Assembly: GCF_030295765.1 (NCBI RefSeq)
Contig: NZ_AP027292.1
Span: forward strand, 2,232,001-2,296,000
Direction of reading: 5' to 3'
Source: Neptuniibacter halophilus
GTDB taxonomy: Bacteria > Pseudomonadota > Gammaproteobacteria > Pseudomonadales > Balneatricaceae
Length of the DNA: 64,000 bases
The position numbers and the translations under genes were made by a program. The notes beneath the pieces were generated by a model. It did no database searches. It was given only the letters and a program-made list of their open reading frames with translations, and was not told where the DNA came from. The first letter of the stretch is position 1, and each line of letters starts with the position of its first letter. Shown here piece after piece: positions 45,741-55,421 of this stretch.

Positions 45741-46196
45741 TTGCAGACTTTCCAGATCGATCAGATGCGCACCGAACAGATTCAAACCCGGATTGAGGGC
45801 TACACCTCAGGTCTGAGCCAGGCGGTTCAGAGCGGCAGCGGTGCGCAGTTCTCCATGCTGTTGAGTCTGATCCATTCCAATCAGCAGCTGATGCGTCCGG
45901 AACAGGCCGCACAAACCTCCTCCGCTGAGTTTCGTCTGCCACAGGATGAGTCGGTTTACCCTGATCCTAATGAGCTGCATAACGATCAGGTTGTGGAGCG
46001 GTTGAATACCGCAGTGCATGACGGGCTGGTGGGCGATTTTGCTTATGTGAACGGCTATCTGCACACCCTGAGTCACAGTCCGCGCCAGCAGGCGCTGGCG
46101 TCTGATGAGTATGCCCGTGTGGGGTTGATCTCAACGGGTCAGTTGATGGTCGATGAGATCGAAACGTCGCGGCAGCAGATCCGAACGGCTGCCTGA
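45741..46196 (+). CDS. Unrecognised protein under a sigma-28 promoter
   Basis: A 151-residue protein (143 if ATG 45765 is the start). TTG 45741 has GGGA seven bases before it and would give a leader of only about ten bases. No signal peptide, membrane helix or Cys. The first 60 residues look helical and Gln-rich (MRTEQIQTRIEGYTSGLSQA, FSMLLSLIHSNQQLMRP), then a Pro/Asp linker, then helices to the end (NDQVVERLNTAVHDGLVGDF). I do not recognise a family. The promoter class puts it with late flagellar, motor or chemotaxis genes. A cytoplasmic chaperone or regulator would fit the size and composition, but that is a guess. Confidence 0.8.
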   Translation: MQTFQIDQMRTEQIQTRIEGYTSGLSQAVQSGSGAQFSMLLSLIHSNQQLMRPEQAAQTSSAEFRLPQDESVYPDPNELHNDQVVERLNTAVHDGLVGDFAYVNGYLHTLSHSPRQQALASDEYARVGLISTGQLMVDEIETSRQQIRTAA

Positions 46197-46219
46197 TCGA
46201 TAAAGCGCAGTTGTAGCGC

Positions 46220-46603
46220 TCAGTTCTGCCACTGAATCTTTTCGGCGTTGCCGTTTTCTACCTTCCAGTATTCATCCGGATCATCGCCGTCGTTCCAGCC
46301 TGAGGCGATGCAGCGGATCTGGGTTGCCAGTCCTTCTGAGGCCGCGTGAGCGCAGTCCAGATCTTTCTCCCAGGGGGTTTTGTCAGACTTGAACCAGACG
46401 CTGGTCCAGGCTTTTCCGGCCACCTTTTCATGGATCATCACAGCAACTGACTCGCTGCCGAACTGAAGGCTGAGTTCATGGATCTGGCCTTTGCTGGAGA
46501 GGAACTCCACGGCCTCGGCGCTGCTGCGTAACCACTCCTCAATCTGCTCGCGGGAGCAGTTTTTAACGTAGATCTCGATATCCGGGTGTCTCTGGTCAGT
46601 CAT
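46220..46603 (-). CDS. Hypothetical protein, third gene of the rlmA operon
   Basis: A 127-residue soluble protein without a recognised domain. It is acidic and mixed alpha/beta (IEIYVKNCSREQIEEWLRSS; ESVAVMIHEKVAGKAWTSVWF; ends in a Trp-rich tail DEYWKVENGNAEKIQWQN). Its start lies inside the end of the small membrane gene (8-base overlap), so the two are translated together. The function is unknown. Confidence 0.75.
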   Translation of the reverse strand: MTDQRHPDIEIYVKNCSREQIEEWLRSSAEAVEFLSSKGQIHELSLQFGSESVAVMIHEKVAGKAWTSVWFKSDKTPWEKDLDCAHAASEGLATQIRCIASGWNDGDDPDEYWKVENGNAEKIQWQN

Positions 46604-46868
46604 GTTTGTCGTCGCTAATAAATCGGATGATGCGCAGGATGCTGAGGCTGATATAGCCTATGGCCGCCAGTATGAGGCCGGCGCAGAGGATGATCAAGCC
46701 AAGCAGGGCGAGTAACTCCTGAGAAACAGAGCTTTTAAGCAGAAACTCGGCACTGCCCAGCAGAATCAGGCCGATAAAGAACACCACGAAACCGATGCCG
46801 AGCATCGCCAGATTGCGGCGGGGGTTCTGCGTCAGCTGGTAAAACCAGCGTTTCAGGCGGTTTTTCAT
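46596..46868 (-). CDS. Small inner-membrane protein
   Basis: A 90-residue protein with two membrane helices (about 18-38 and 50-72) and a basic N-terminus (MKNRLKRWFYQL), so the N-terminus is probably inside. The start overlaps the rlmA stop by four bases (ATGA type). No family recognised. Confidence 0.8.
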   Translation of the reverse strand: MKNRLKRWFYQLTQNPRRNLAMLGIGFVVFFIGLILLGSAEFLLKSSVSQELLALLGLIILCAGLILAAIGYISLSILRIIRFISDDKHD

Positions 46869-47695
46869 CGACGCAGAAACAGGCCCAGATTGACATCCAG
46901 TGTCAGCTCCAGTTCGGGTAGCTGGCAGATACGTTCGCGGGCTTCCTGCTTAAGTCGCTGGCCGTGAGGAGTCATCTGCAGCAGAGTGCTGATCTGCTCG
47001 GGGCTGTTCAGCGTGAACGAATAACTGACCGGCTGGATTGATTGCAGACTGAACTGCTCTGCGAGCGTGCTTACCGGGTCAAACTGGCTTTCGCGGATCT
47101 CCTGATAGATCAGTTTGCGCAGTTCTATCAGGTGTTGTTCACCGGGCCAGGCAACCAACAGGGCGGCACCGGGCTGCATGGGTTTCGCTAACGCTTCCGG
47201 CATCAGTCGGCTGAACAAGACCAGTTGCAGGCTCAGGCTGTTATCAGGCAGTGGTGTGCTGGCCCCGGAAGCAACCAGCCAGTGGATCTGTTTGCTGCGC
47301 TGGCAGGCCGCTTTGACTGCGTGCTTGGAGATATCCAGCCCGTATAGTTCTGCATCGACCTGAGCCTCTAGCAGGGCCTGTTGCAGGCGATCGGTGTAAT
47401 AGCCCTCGCCGCAGCCCATATCCAGAACCGACGGGTGCTCTGTGTCACCCAGTGACGAAAGGGCCAGTTGATTGATCTGATCAGACAGGGGCTGATAAAA
47501 CCCCTGATCCAGAAATGCCCGGCGTGCCTGCACCATGGCTGGATTGTCGCCCGGATCTCTGGAGCGCTTTTTATGCGCCAGCAGCAGATTCCAGTAGCCC
47601 TGACGCGCAGCGTCAAAGCTGTGGTTATTATCGCAGCGAAGGTTGGTTTCCTGCTGCTTCAGCAGGGCCTGACAGACCGGGCAGGTTAGCTGCAT
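46865..47695 (-). CDS. rlmA: 23S rRNA (guanine-N1)-methyltransferase RlmA
   Basis: Methylates G745 of 23S rRNA using SAM. A zinc ribbon at the N-terminus (TCPVCQALL, then LRCDNNHSFD; Cys5, Cys8, Cys21 and His25) is followed by ARQGYWNLLL, and the SAM motif VLDMGCGEGYYTDRL lies near residue 90. The 276 residues match the family. It heads an operon with two small genes and starts 6 bases after dapE on the same strand. Confidence 0.9.
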   Translation of the reverse strand: MQLTCPVCQALLKQQETNLRCDNNHSFDAARQGYWNLLLAHKKRSRDPGDNPAMVQARRAFLDQGFYQPLSDQINQLALSSLGDTEHPSVLDMGCGEGYYTDRLQQALLEAQVDAELYGLDISKHAVKAACQRSKQIHWLVASGASTPLPDNSLSLQLVLFSRLMPEALAKPMQPGAALLVAWPGEQHLIELRKLIYQEIRESQFDPVSTLAEQFSLQSIQPVSYSFTLNSPEQISTLLQMTPHGQRLKQEARERICQLPELELTLDVNLGLFLRR

Positions 47696-47701
47696 GCTGA
47701 C

Positions 47702-48862
<1,161 letters not shown>

Positions 48863-48913
48863 TCAGGCAGGTTAAGGATAGTCTGTTTTAGCAGCGGCGG
48901 GAGGCCGCAGGCG

Positions 48914-48937
48914 GCCCGGCAGAGAGATCTGCCGGGC
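48914..48937 (-). other. Strong hairpin between dapD and dapE
   Basis: GCCCGGCAGA/TCTGCCGGGC, a perfect 10-bp stem around GAGA, nine bases past the dapD stop. No T-run on the minus strand, so it is more likely to stabilise or process the dapD message than to end it fully. Confidence 0.65.
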
Positions 48938-48946
48938 GTTCAGCAC

Positions 48947-49978
48947 TTAGTTGTGCTTGTGCAGCTCTTCGTTCAGTTCGATCGCGCTTTTGTTGGTTTT
49001 CACCTCAATACGACCGTTCTGGGAGTTGCGACGGAACAGCAGGTCAGGTTTGCCGGCCAGTTCAGCGGCTTTTACGGTGCCGACTTCGTTGTTCTGGTCA
49101 TCCAGCAGTGTGACTTTGGAGCCCGCAGTGACGTACAGACCCGCTTCCAGAGTGCAGCGATCGCCCAGAGGCAGACCCAGACCTGCGTTGGCACCCAGCA
49201 GGCAGTTTTCGCCAACAGAGATCACTACGTTGTTGCCGCCGGACAGAGTGCCCATCGTAGAGCATCCACCGCCCAGATCGGAACCGTTACCTACCACAAC
49301 GCCCGCAGAGATACGGCCTTCAACCATGCTTACGCCCAGTGTGCCGGCGTTGAAGTTAACGAAACCTTCGTGCATAACTGTGGTGCCTTCGCCCACGTGT
49401 GCGCCCAGACGAACGCGGGTCGCGTCACCGATACGGATGCCGGCAGGTACCACGTAATCCGTCATTTTCGGGAATTTATCCACAGAGTTAACGCTCAGGA
49501 TGCGGCCCTGAGCACGGGCAGCCAGCTGGCGTTTTGGCAGATCGTCCAGAGAGATAGCGCCTTCGCTGGTCCAGGCAACGTTAGGCAGCAGGCCGAAGAT
49601 GCCGGTCAGGTTGATACCATGAGGCTTAACCAGACGGTGCGACAGCAGGGACAGCTTCAGGTAGGCTTCAGCCGTGCTGGCTGGCGCTTCGTCGTTTTCC
49701 AGAATGCACAGCAGCAGTGGCTGCTGAGTGCCTTCCAGAATCTCTACGATCTCTGCCTGCTCTTCAGCGCCGACAGACAGGAAGGCAGCTTCCAGATCTT
49801 TGAGCTGTGATTCCTGCAGTTCAATCGCCTGATTGCCGCCGTTATAGCCGACCTTATCGGCAACCGCCTTCAGCATCGCCTCGTCTGCGTTCAGCAGAGG
49901 TGCGTTGTAATAAACTTCCAGCAGTTCACCGGCGGAAGACTTGGTGCCTACACCCAGGCCGAATGCAAAATTTGCCAT
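48947..49978 (-). CDS. dapD: Tetrahydrodipicolinate N-succinyltransferase DapD
   Basis: Adds succinate from succinyl-CoA to tetrahydrodipicolinate. The 343-residue form is the longer Pseudomonas-type DapD, with a left-handed beta-helix in the second half (hexapeptide repeats such as VRLGAHVGEGTTVMHEGFVN and ISAGVVVGNGSDLGGGCST). It starts MANFAFGLGVGTKSSAGELL, with GGAGA as ribosome site. It lies 48 bases after the ArsC-like gene. Confidence 0.95.
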   Translation of the reverse strand: MANFAFGLGVGTKSSAGELLEVYYNAPLLNADEAMLKAVADKVGYNGGNQAIELQESQLKDLEAAFLSVGAEEQAEIVEILEGTQQPLLLCILENDEAPASTAEAYLKLSLLSHRLVKPHGINLTGIFGLLPNVAWTSEGAISLDDLPKRQLAARAQGRILSVNSVDKFPKMTDYVVPAGIRIGDATRVRLGAHVGEGTTVMHEGFVNFNAGTLGVSMVEGRISAGVVVGNGSDLGGGCSTMGTLSGGNNVVISVGENCLLGANAGLGLPLGDRCTLEAGLYVTAGSKVTLLDDQNNEVGTVKAAELAGKPDLLFRRNSQNGRIEVKTNKSAIELNEELHKHN

Positions 49979-50026
49979 GTTAATCTCCAGATATAAATTT
50001 AAATTCGTGACTTCTCGGCGTGGGGG

Positions 50027-50371
50027 TTAACCCAGCAACGCCGCATATTCTGTATCTTTAAAGCCGACCTTGCGCAGCGCGCCGGTGTCCAGCACCGGGC
50101 GTTTGATCATGGCCGGATGTTCCAGCATCAGCGCGATGGCGGATGCTTCATCGATATTGGCTTTCACTTCATCAGGCTGCTGGCGCCATGTGGTGCCGCG
50201 TTTGTTGAGCAGGGTTTCCCACCCCAGCTCATCTGCCCAGCCCTGCAACTGCTCTGCGCTCAGGCCCTGTTTGCGGAAGTCGTGGAACTGATAGTCTACG
50301 CCATTGGCTTCCAGCCATTTACGGGCTTTTTTGATGGTATCGCAGTTAGGGATTCCGTAAATCGTAATCAT
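50027..50371 (-). CDS. ArsC/Spx family protein (YffB-like)
   Basis: A 114-residue thioredoxin-fold protein. It begins MITIYGIPNCDTIKKARKWL with one redox-type Cys (no CxxC pair) and contains LLNKRGTTWRQQPDE and MIKRPVLDTG, as in YffB. Family members are reductase-like or act like Spx; true arsenate reduction is not implied. It sits between dapC and dapD, 20 bases after the one and 48 before the other, an arrangement also known in Pseudomonas. Confidence 0.88.
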   Translation of the reverse strand: MITIYGIPNCDTIKKARKWLEANGVDYQFHDFRKQGLSAEQLQGWADELGWETLLNKRGTTWRQQPDEVKANIDEASAIALMLEHPAMIKRPVLDTGALRKVGFKDTEYAALLG

Positions 50372-50391
50372 GGGTACTCTCCGGTCATCGC

Positions 50392-51588
50392 TTACAGTGA
50401 TTCAACGTAATCGCGGATACGTTGGGCTGCTTCCACGCACTCATCTACGGTGGCAACCAGCGCCATGCGGACAAATCCGGCACCCGGCAACTGACCTTCG
50501 GTTTCACGGGAGAGATAACGTCCCGGAAGTACGGTTACATTCTGTGAAGCGAACAGGCCCTGAGCAAATTTGTCGTCTGCAATCGGGGTTTTCGCCCAGA
50601 GGTAGAAGCTGGCTTCAGGACGCTGTACGTCCATCACCGGCTCCAGAATGCGGATCACCGCATCGAATTTATGGCGATACTGGTCGCGGTTATCGAGCAC
50701 GTGGTCTTCATCTTTCCAGGCTGCAATCGACGCCAGTTGGTGCTGAATCGGCATGGAGCAGCCATGGTAAGTCCGGTAGGACAGGAACGGCCCCAGCAGA
50801 GACGCATCTCCGGCAATGAACCCGGAACGCAGACCCGGCAGGTTGGAGCGTTTCGACAGGCTGTGCATGACCACGCAGTTTTTGTAATCGTTACGGCCCA
50901 GCTCGGCACAGGCCTGCAGCAGGCCAACCGGTGGCTGCGCTTCATCCAGATAGATCTCGGAGTAGCATTCGTCTGAAGCGATAATGAAATCGTACTTGTC
51001 GGACAGTGCGATCAGTTTCTTCAGGGTGGGCAGATCGGTTACTGCGCCGGTCGGGTTGCTCGGTGAGCAGATAAACAGCAACTGGCAACGCTGCCATACG
51101 GATTCAGGAATGGCATCATAATCCGGGATAAAACCGTTTTCCGGCAGGCAGTTCAGGTAGTACGGCTCTGCACCTGCCAGATAAGCGGCGCCTTCGTATA
51201 TTTGATAGAACGGATTTGGCGACAGTACCAGCGCATCCGGGGCGCGGTTGACCGCGGCCTGAGTGAAGGCAAAGATCGCTTCACGGGTACCGTTAACTGG
51301 CAGGACATGGTCTTCTGCATTCAGGCTGCCTTCGGCCAGTTGGAAGCGACGGGTGCACCACTCAGCAATCGCCTGACGCAGCTCCGGCATCCCTTTGGTG
51401 GTCGGGTAGTTGGCCAGTTTATCGATATTATCGGTCAGACACTCAGCGACGAACGGTGGTGCCGGGTGTTTCGGTTCACCGATGGAGAGGGCAATATGTT
51501 CCAGATCCGCCGGTGGCGTTACCTCAGCTTTGAGTGCGGTCAGTTTTTCAAATGGGTAGGGCTGGAGCAGACTGAGATCGCGGTTCAT
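50392..51588 (-). CDS. dapC: Succinyldiaminopimelate aminotransferase DapC
   Basis: A PLP class I/II aminotransferase that makes N-succinyl-LL-diaminopimelate from the keto acid. I start it at ATG 51588 (AGGACC upstream), giving 398 residues; the frame runs on to 51675, but that part crosses the promoter -10. Motifs: NYPTTKGMPELRQAIAEW near 70, FICSPSNPTGAV near 170, and the PLP Lys in VMHSLSKRSNLPGLRSGF near 243. It heads the dapC-(arsC-like)-dapD-dapE cluster. Confidence 0.94.
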   Translation of the reverse strand: MNRDLSLLQPYPFEKLTALKAEVTPPADLEHIALSIGEPKHPAPPFVAECLTDNIDKLANYPTTKGMPELRQAIAEWCTRRFQLAEGSLNAEDHVLPVNGTREAIFAFTQAAVNRAPDALVLSPNPFYQIYEGAAYLAGAEPYYLNCLPENGFIPDYDAIPESVWQRCQLLFICSPSNPTGAVTDLPTLKKLIALSDKYDFIIASDECYSEIYLDEAQPPVGLLQACAELGRNDYKNCVVMHSLSKRSNLPGLRSGFIAGDASLLGPFLSYRTYHGCSMPIQHQLASIAAWKDEDHVLDNRDQYRHKFDAVIRILEPVMDVQRPEASFYLWAKTPIADDKFAQGLFASQNVTVLPGRYLSRETEGQLPGAGFVRMALVATVDECVEAAQRIRDYVESL

Positions 51589-51655
51589 ACAGGTCCTATA
51601 AACGCCCTTGGCCGGGCCGGTTGGTGAAAACAGAGAGCAGAAATTCAGGCGCAAA

Positions 51656-51684
51656 ATTATACCTGAGAACCGCACTAGGATTAA
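51656..51684 (-). promoter_or_regulatory. dapC promoter
   Basis: On the minus strand, TATAAT (51661 down to 51656) with a 17-base spacer and a weak -35 TTAATC (51684-51679). An inverted repeat AGAACCG (51666-51672) / CGGTTCT (51699-51705) spans the -35 and encloses TAGG/CCTA, so a regulator could bind here. The rest of the 290-base gap up to the PilZ gene shows no other clear signal. Confidence 0.6.
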
Positions 51685-51876
51685 GACCTATTTTTTGTCG
51701 GTTCTGGCTGAATTATCGCTGCTCAGTTGTGGTTGGCGGGCATGAAAAACCTGCCATCCGAGTGGGGAGGAATAAGGTTAAAGCATTGTAAAGCAACAGC
51801 TTGGCGTGTTTGTTTCTGATCTCATCACTTGGAGTCCGGGGAAAATACAACTATTCTGCAAAGAAACGACTAACAA

Positions 51877-52245
51877 ATGTTTGAAAAAACAGCCAATGCT
51901 ATGAACGAGAGACGAATTCATCCCCGCATCCATGTGCAGTTACCGGCTGAGCTGGCAACCCGGGAGGGGGAGTCAGTGGACGTCAGTCTGATTAACCTCA
52001 GTCTGGGAGGGATGCTGGTGGAAGGCGGGCCTGAAATGGCCGGGCTGAAGCCACCGGTTATCGGGGCTCCGCTGGAGCTGTACCTGCATTTTGGTATCGA
52101 TGATCAGCCCCTGCACTGCCTTTGCCGGGTGGTCTACAACCAGCGCCAGTCGCAAACATGCCTGCGTTACGGCCTGTCTATTCTCAGCATCGACCAGCAG
52201 GCGAGTCAGGTGCTGCAGGGCTTTATTGATCGGCACCTGCACTAA
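51877..52245 (+). CDS. PilZ domain cyclic-di-GMP receptor protein
   Basis: A 122-residue single-domain PilZ protein. The binding motifs are the RxxxR region in ERRIHPRIHVQL (residues 11-22) and NLSLGGMLVEGG (about 47-58), which corresponds to the (D/N)xSxxG motif. The ribosome site is weak, and ATG 51901 would give a shorter form that still keeps both motifs. It may respond to cyclic-di-GMP from proteins such as the one at 29.6 kb. Its end forms a hairpin at 52232-52254. Confidence 0.9.
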   Translation: MFEKTANAMNERRIHPRIHVQLPAELATREGESVDVSLINLSLGGMLVEGGPEMAGLKPPVIGAPLELYLHFGIDDQPLHCLCRVVYNQRQSQTCLRYGLSILSIDQQASQVLQGFIDRHLH

Positions 52246-52254
52246 GCAGGTGCC
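52232..52254 (+). terminator. Hairpin at the end of the PilZ gene
   Basis: GGCACCTGC/GCAGGTGCC around ACTAA, overlapping the stop codon. There is no T-run. It may act on both the PilZ and the convergent RND transcripts. Confidence 0.5.
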
Positions 52255-52259
52255 ACGAT

Positions 52260-55200
52260 CTATTGCGCAGTCACCTGTTTATCCTGCTCCGGGAGGTCAT
52301 GGTTTTTCAGCCCCAGCCTGCTGCGCATATCTTCGATAAACGTCAGGGTTGCCGGTACAAACAGCAGGATCAGCAGTGTGCCGTAAGCGAGACCAAAAAC
52401 GATAGCAACCGCCATCGGAATCAGGAACTGGGCCTGCAGCGAGGTCTCAAACAGAATCGGCGTCAGACCGGCAATGGTGGTCAGGGAGGTCAGTAATACC
52501 GCCCGCAAACGCTGACACGCCGCTTCTACAATGGCCTCTTCTACGGCCATACCGGTTTTTCGCAGTTGTTTGTAAAACGTCACGAGCACAATCGAGTCGT
52601 TAATGACGATACCGGACAAGCCGAAACAGCCGAACAGCGAAAGGATGGTCATGCTCAGGCCCATTACGCCGTGGCCCAGAATCGCACCGGTCAGCCCCAG
52701 AGGAATCGCCAGCATCACCGCAATCGGCCAGCTATAAGACGCGAAGACCCAGGCGAGGATAATGAAAATCAGCGTCAGAGCCAGGAACAGGCCGAGCTTC
52801 ATGTCGTCGAGGGTTTCGCGCTGACTCTTGTTTTTACCCTCAAAGCTGGCGCTGATACCGTACTGGCTGAGAATCTGATCCAGTTTGCCTGCCTTCAGGT
52901 CGGCGATGATCTCATCGGCGTTGGCTGCGGATTCATCCAGATCGGCGGTCACTTTGATCGACAGTTGTCCGTCCACCCGGGTCAGGGTATCGAGCCCCTG
53001 TTTAGCGCGGAAACTGACGACGTTACTCAGCGGTGTGGTGCCGCCATCGGGCAGTACCACCGGCAGTTGCTCGATACTGCTGAGCCGGTCCCGCTCGGAT
53101 TCACGCAACTGAATGCGTACTTCTACCTCATCACGATTCTGGTAGAAGTTCTGTACCTCCATGCCATCAAACGCGGCCCGTAACTGACGGCCGACGCTGT
53201 CCAGCGTCATACCGGCGATTTTACCGGCCGGCGTCAGCTCGTAGATCAACTGAGATTTACCAAATGGCAGGTCGTCGTCGATATTGCTCAGGCCGACATA
53301 ACCTTTCAGCAACTCCTGCAAATCCAGTGATGCCTGTTTGATATTGCGGATATCGGTGCCGGAAAGCTTAACCTCGATCGGTTTGCCCGGTGGCCCGGTC
53401 TGGGAAACATCGATGGAGAACTTTTCGATACCGGCCGGGAGCACAATCCGTTTTCGCCAGGCACGGTTCAGTTCCGCCGTGCTGATTTCGCGGCTGTCGC
53501 CGGGCTGCAGCTCAATCAGCAGGGAGCCAAATTCGTCACCGCTGTTGCCCGATGCGGAGGTGCGGGAGAAGGCGGCGCTGCGCAGTCGCTGGAAGGCTAC
53601 TTTAACATTGCCTCCTCCCAGTGCTGCGTCTGTCTCTGCCAGCGTTTTGTCCAGATGGAGGATAAAACGGTCGACGATCTGGCTGTCGGTACCGGCAGCA
53701 AATTGTACGTTTGCAACCATGCTGTCGCGTTCAACCGCCGGGAAAAAGGTGAATTTGATCCGCCCGCCGGCCATCAGACCGATGGCAAGGATAAACATCG
53801 CCAGAGCGGCGGCCACAGTGGCTCCCCGGTAACGCACCGCCAGTTTCACCAGACGGCGGAAACGGTGGTCACGGAAGTGGTTGAACGCATTGTCCAGCCG
53901 GATACGCAGGGGCGAAGGGTGCAGGTCCTGAACCCCTTTAATGCTGTGGTGCAGGTGGCCGGGCAGGATCAGGAAACACTCGACCAACGAGGCGAGAATC
54001 ACACAGATCACGACCGTCGGAATATCGATGAGGATATTACCGATCCGGCCGCTGATCAGCAGCAGTGGCAAAAACGCGGCGATGGTGGTCAGAGATGAGG
54101 CGGTAACCGGGGCCAGCATCCGGTGGGCGCCGCCGATCGCGGCCTGCAGGCCGGGTTCGCCGCGCTGAACGTGGGTCAGGGTGTCCTCTCCGACGACGAT
54201 TGCATCGTCAACAATGATCCCCAGCGCCATGATAAGGCCGAACAGGCTGATCATATTGATCGTGCCGCCAATACCGTACAGTACTGCCAACGTCGCCAGG
54301 AACGAGACCGGAATGCCCACGGTGACCCAGAAGGCGACCCGGGCGTTCAGAAACAGGAACAGAATGGCGATGACCAGTACCAGCCCACTGAGGCCGTTTT
54401 TCAGCAGCAGGTTGATACGCTGTTGCACCGGTTGCCAGCGCTCGTCATAGGTGACCATGCTGATATTGGCCGGCAGGGTGGGCCGGGTTTCCTCCAGCCA
54501 CTGGTTGAGAATTCTGGCGGATTTCAGGGTGTCCTGATTTTCGGTGCGGCGCAGGCGAATCATCACCGCAGGGTTGCCTTTGTACTGCAGCAGTACCTGA
54601 CTGTCTTTAGTGGTCAGTCTGACGTCTGCGATATCGCCGAGACGAACCAGACGCCCCTCCTGATCGGTGATTACCGGTAACTGGCGAAACCCTTCTGCAT
54701 CACGCTGCTGATTCAGGCTGCGAATCTGCCGCGCGCCGTCGCCTTTCGCGGCGGTGCCGGCGGGCAGATCAAGGCTGCGCAGGCGGATGCTGCTGGCCAC
54801 GTCGGCCATGGTCATGTTCAGTTCGTTCAGTTGTTCTGCGGCCAGCTCGATCCGGATCTGCCGGTCGGGCAGGCCGGTAAAGTCGATCTTGTTAATGCCC
54901 CGGTCGAGCAGCTCCTGCTCAAAGCGCTGGGCGAAAGGACGCAGCTCCTCCAGCGATCCATTTTCACTGCTGATAATCAGGCTGGCGATCTGCTCGTAGC
55001 GGATTACCCGCTGCACCAGTGGTTCCTCCACATCGGAGGGTAGCTCCCGGCGCACGTTGTCGATCTTCTGATTTACCTCATCGAGCAGGTAATCAACATC
55101 GGTGTCTTCATCCACCTCGATACGAATGGAGGCAGAGCCCTGTTGGGCGGTGGAGTAGAGGGTGTCGATACCGGTCAGGGATTTCAGCTCCTCCTCAATT

Positions 55201-55421
55201 GGCAGGATGACGGAACTTTCTACATCCTCGGCGGCGGCGCCACTCCAGGGGACAGACACGGTGATGATGTCCAGCTCGAAGCTGGGGAAAAACTGAGTAT
55301 TGAGATTTTTCAGCCCCCAGACACCGGCGAGGATCATCAGCATCATAAACAGGTTTGCTGCCACCCGGTGGCTGGCGAAGACGGCTGTCAGATTTTGCAT
55401 AGGCCCCTGATAGTTATTCAT
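52260..55421 (-). CDS. RND efflux pump permease (AcrB/HAE family)
   Basis: A 1053-residue inner-membrane drug/proton antiporter. The two-fold repeat is clear: first membrane helix at about 18-36, periplasmic loop to about 330, six helices (about 335-535), second loop, and helices from about 870. The transport motif LFGLIMALGIIVDDAIVVGED (helix 4, with paired Asp) is present. It overlaps the adaptor gene by eight bases. Substrate unknown. No outer-membrane TolC-type gene is adjacent, so it would use one from elsewhere. Confidence 0.94.
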   Translation of the reverse strand: MNNYQGPMQNLTAVFASHRVAANLFMMLMILAGVWGLKNLNTQFFPSFELDIITVSVPWSGAAAEDVESSVILPIEEELKSLTGIDTLYSTAQQGSASIRIEVDEDTDVDYLLDEVNQKIDNVRRELPSDVEEPLVQRVIRYEQIASLIISSENGSLEELRPFAQRFEQELLDRGINKIDFTGLPDRQIRIELAAEQLNELNMTMADVASSIRLRSLDLPAGTAAKGDGARQIRSLNQQRDAEGFRQLPVITDQEGRLVRLGDIADVRLTTKDSQVLLQYKGNPAVMIRLRRTENQDTLKSARILNQWLEETRPTLPANISMVTYDERWQPVQQRINLLLKNGLSGLVLVIAILFLFLNARVAFWVTVGIPVSFLATLAVLYGIGGTINMISLFGLIMALGIIVDDAIVVGEDTLTHVQRGEPGLQAAIGGAHRMLAPVTASSLTTIAAFLPLLLISGRIGNILIDIPTVVICVILASLVECFLILPGHLHHSIKGVQDLHPSPLRIRLDNAFNHFRDHRFRRLVKLAVRYRGATVAAALAMFILAIGLMAGGRIKFTFFPAVERDSMVANVQFAAGTDSQIVDRFILHLDKTLAETDAALGGGNVKVAFQRLRSAAFSRTSASGNSGDEFGSLLIELQPGDSREISTAELNRAWRKRIVLPAGIEKFSIDVSQTGPPGKPIEVKLSGTDIRNIKQASLDLQELLKGYVGLSNIDDDLPFGKSQLIYELTPAGKIAGMTLDSVGRQLRAAFDGMEVQNFYQNRDEVEVRIQLRESERDRLSSIEQLPVVLPDGGTTPLSNVVSFRAKQGLDTLTRVDGQLSIKVTADLDESAANADEIIADLKAGKLDQILSQYGISASFEGKNKSQRETLDDMKLGLFLALTLIFIILAWVFASYSWPIAVMLAIPLGLTGAILGHGVMGLSMTILSLFGCFGLSGIVINDSIVLVTFYKQLRKTGMAVEEAIVEAACQRLRAVLLTSLTTIAGLTPILFETSLQAQFLIPMAVAIVFGLAYGTLLILLFVPATLTFIEDMRSRLGLKNHDLPEQDKQVTAQ

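Noticed and set aside
48914..48937. Rho-independent terminator between dapD and dapE
   Set aside because: The stem is strong but no T-run follows on the minus strand, so it is listed only as a hairpin.
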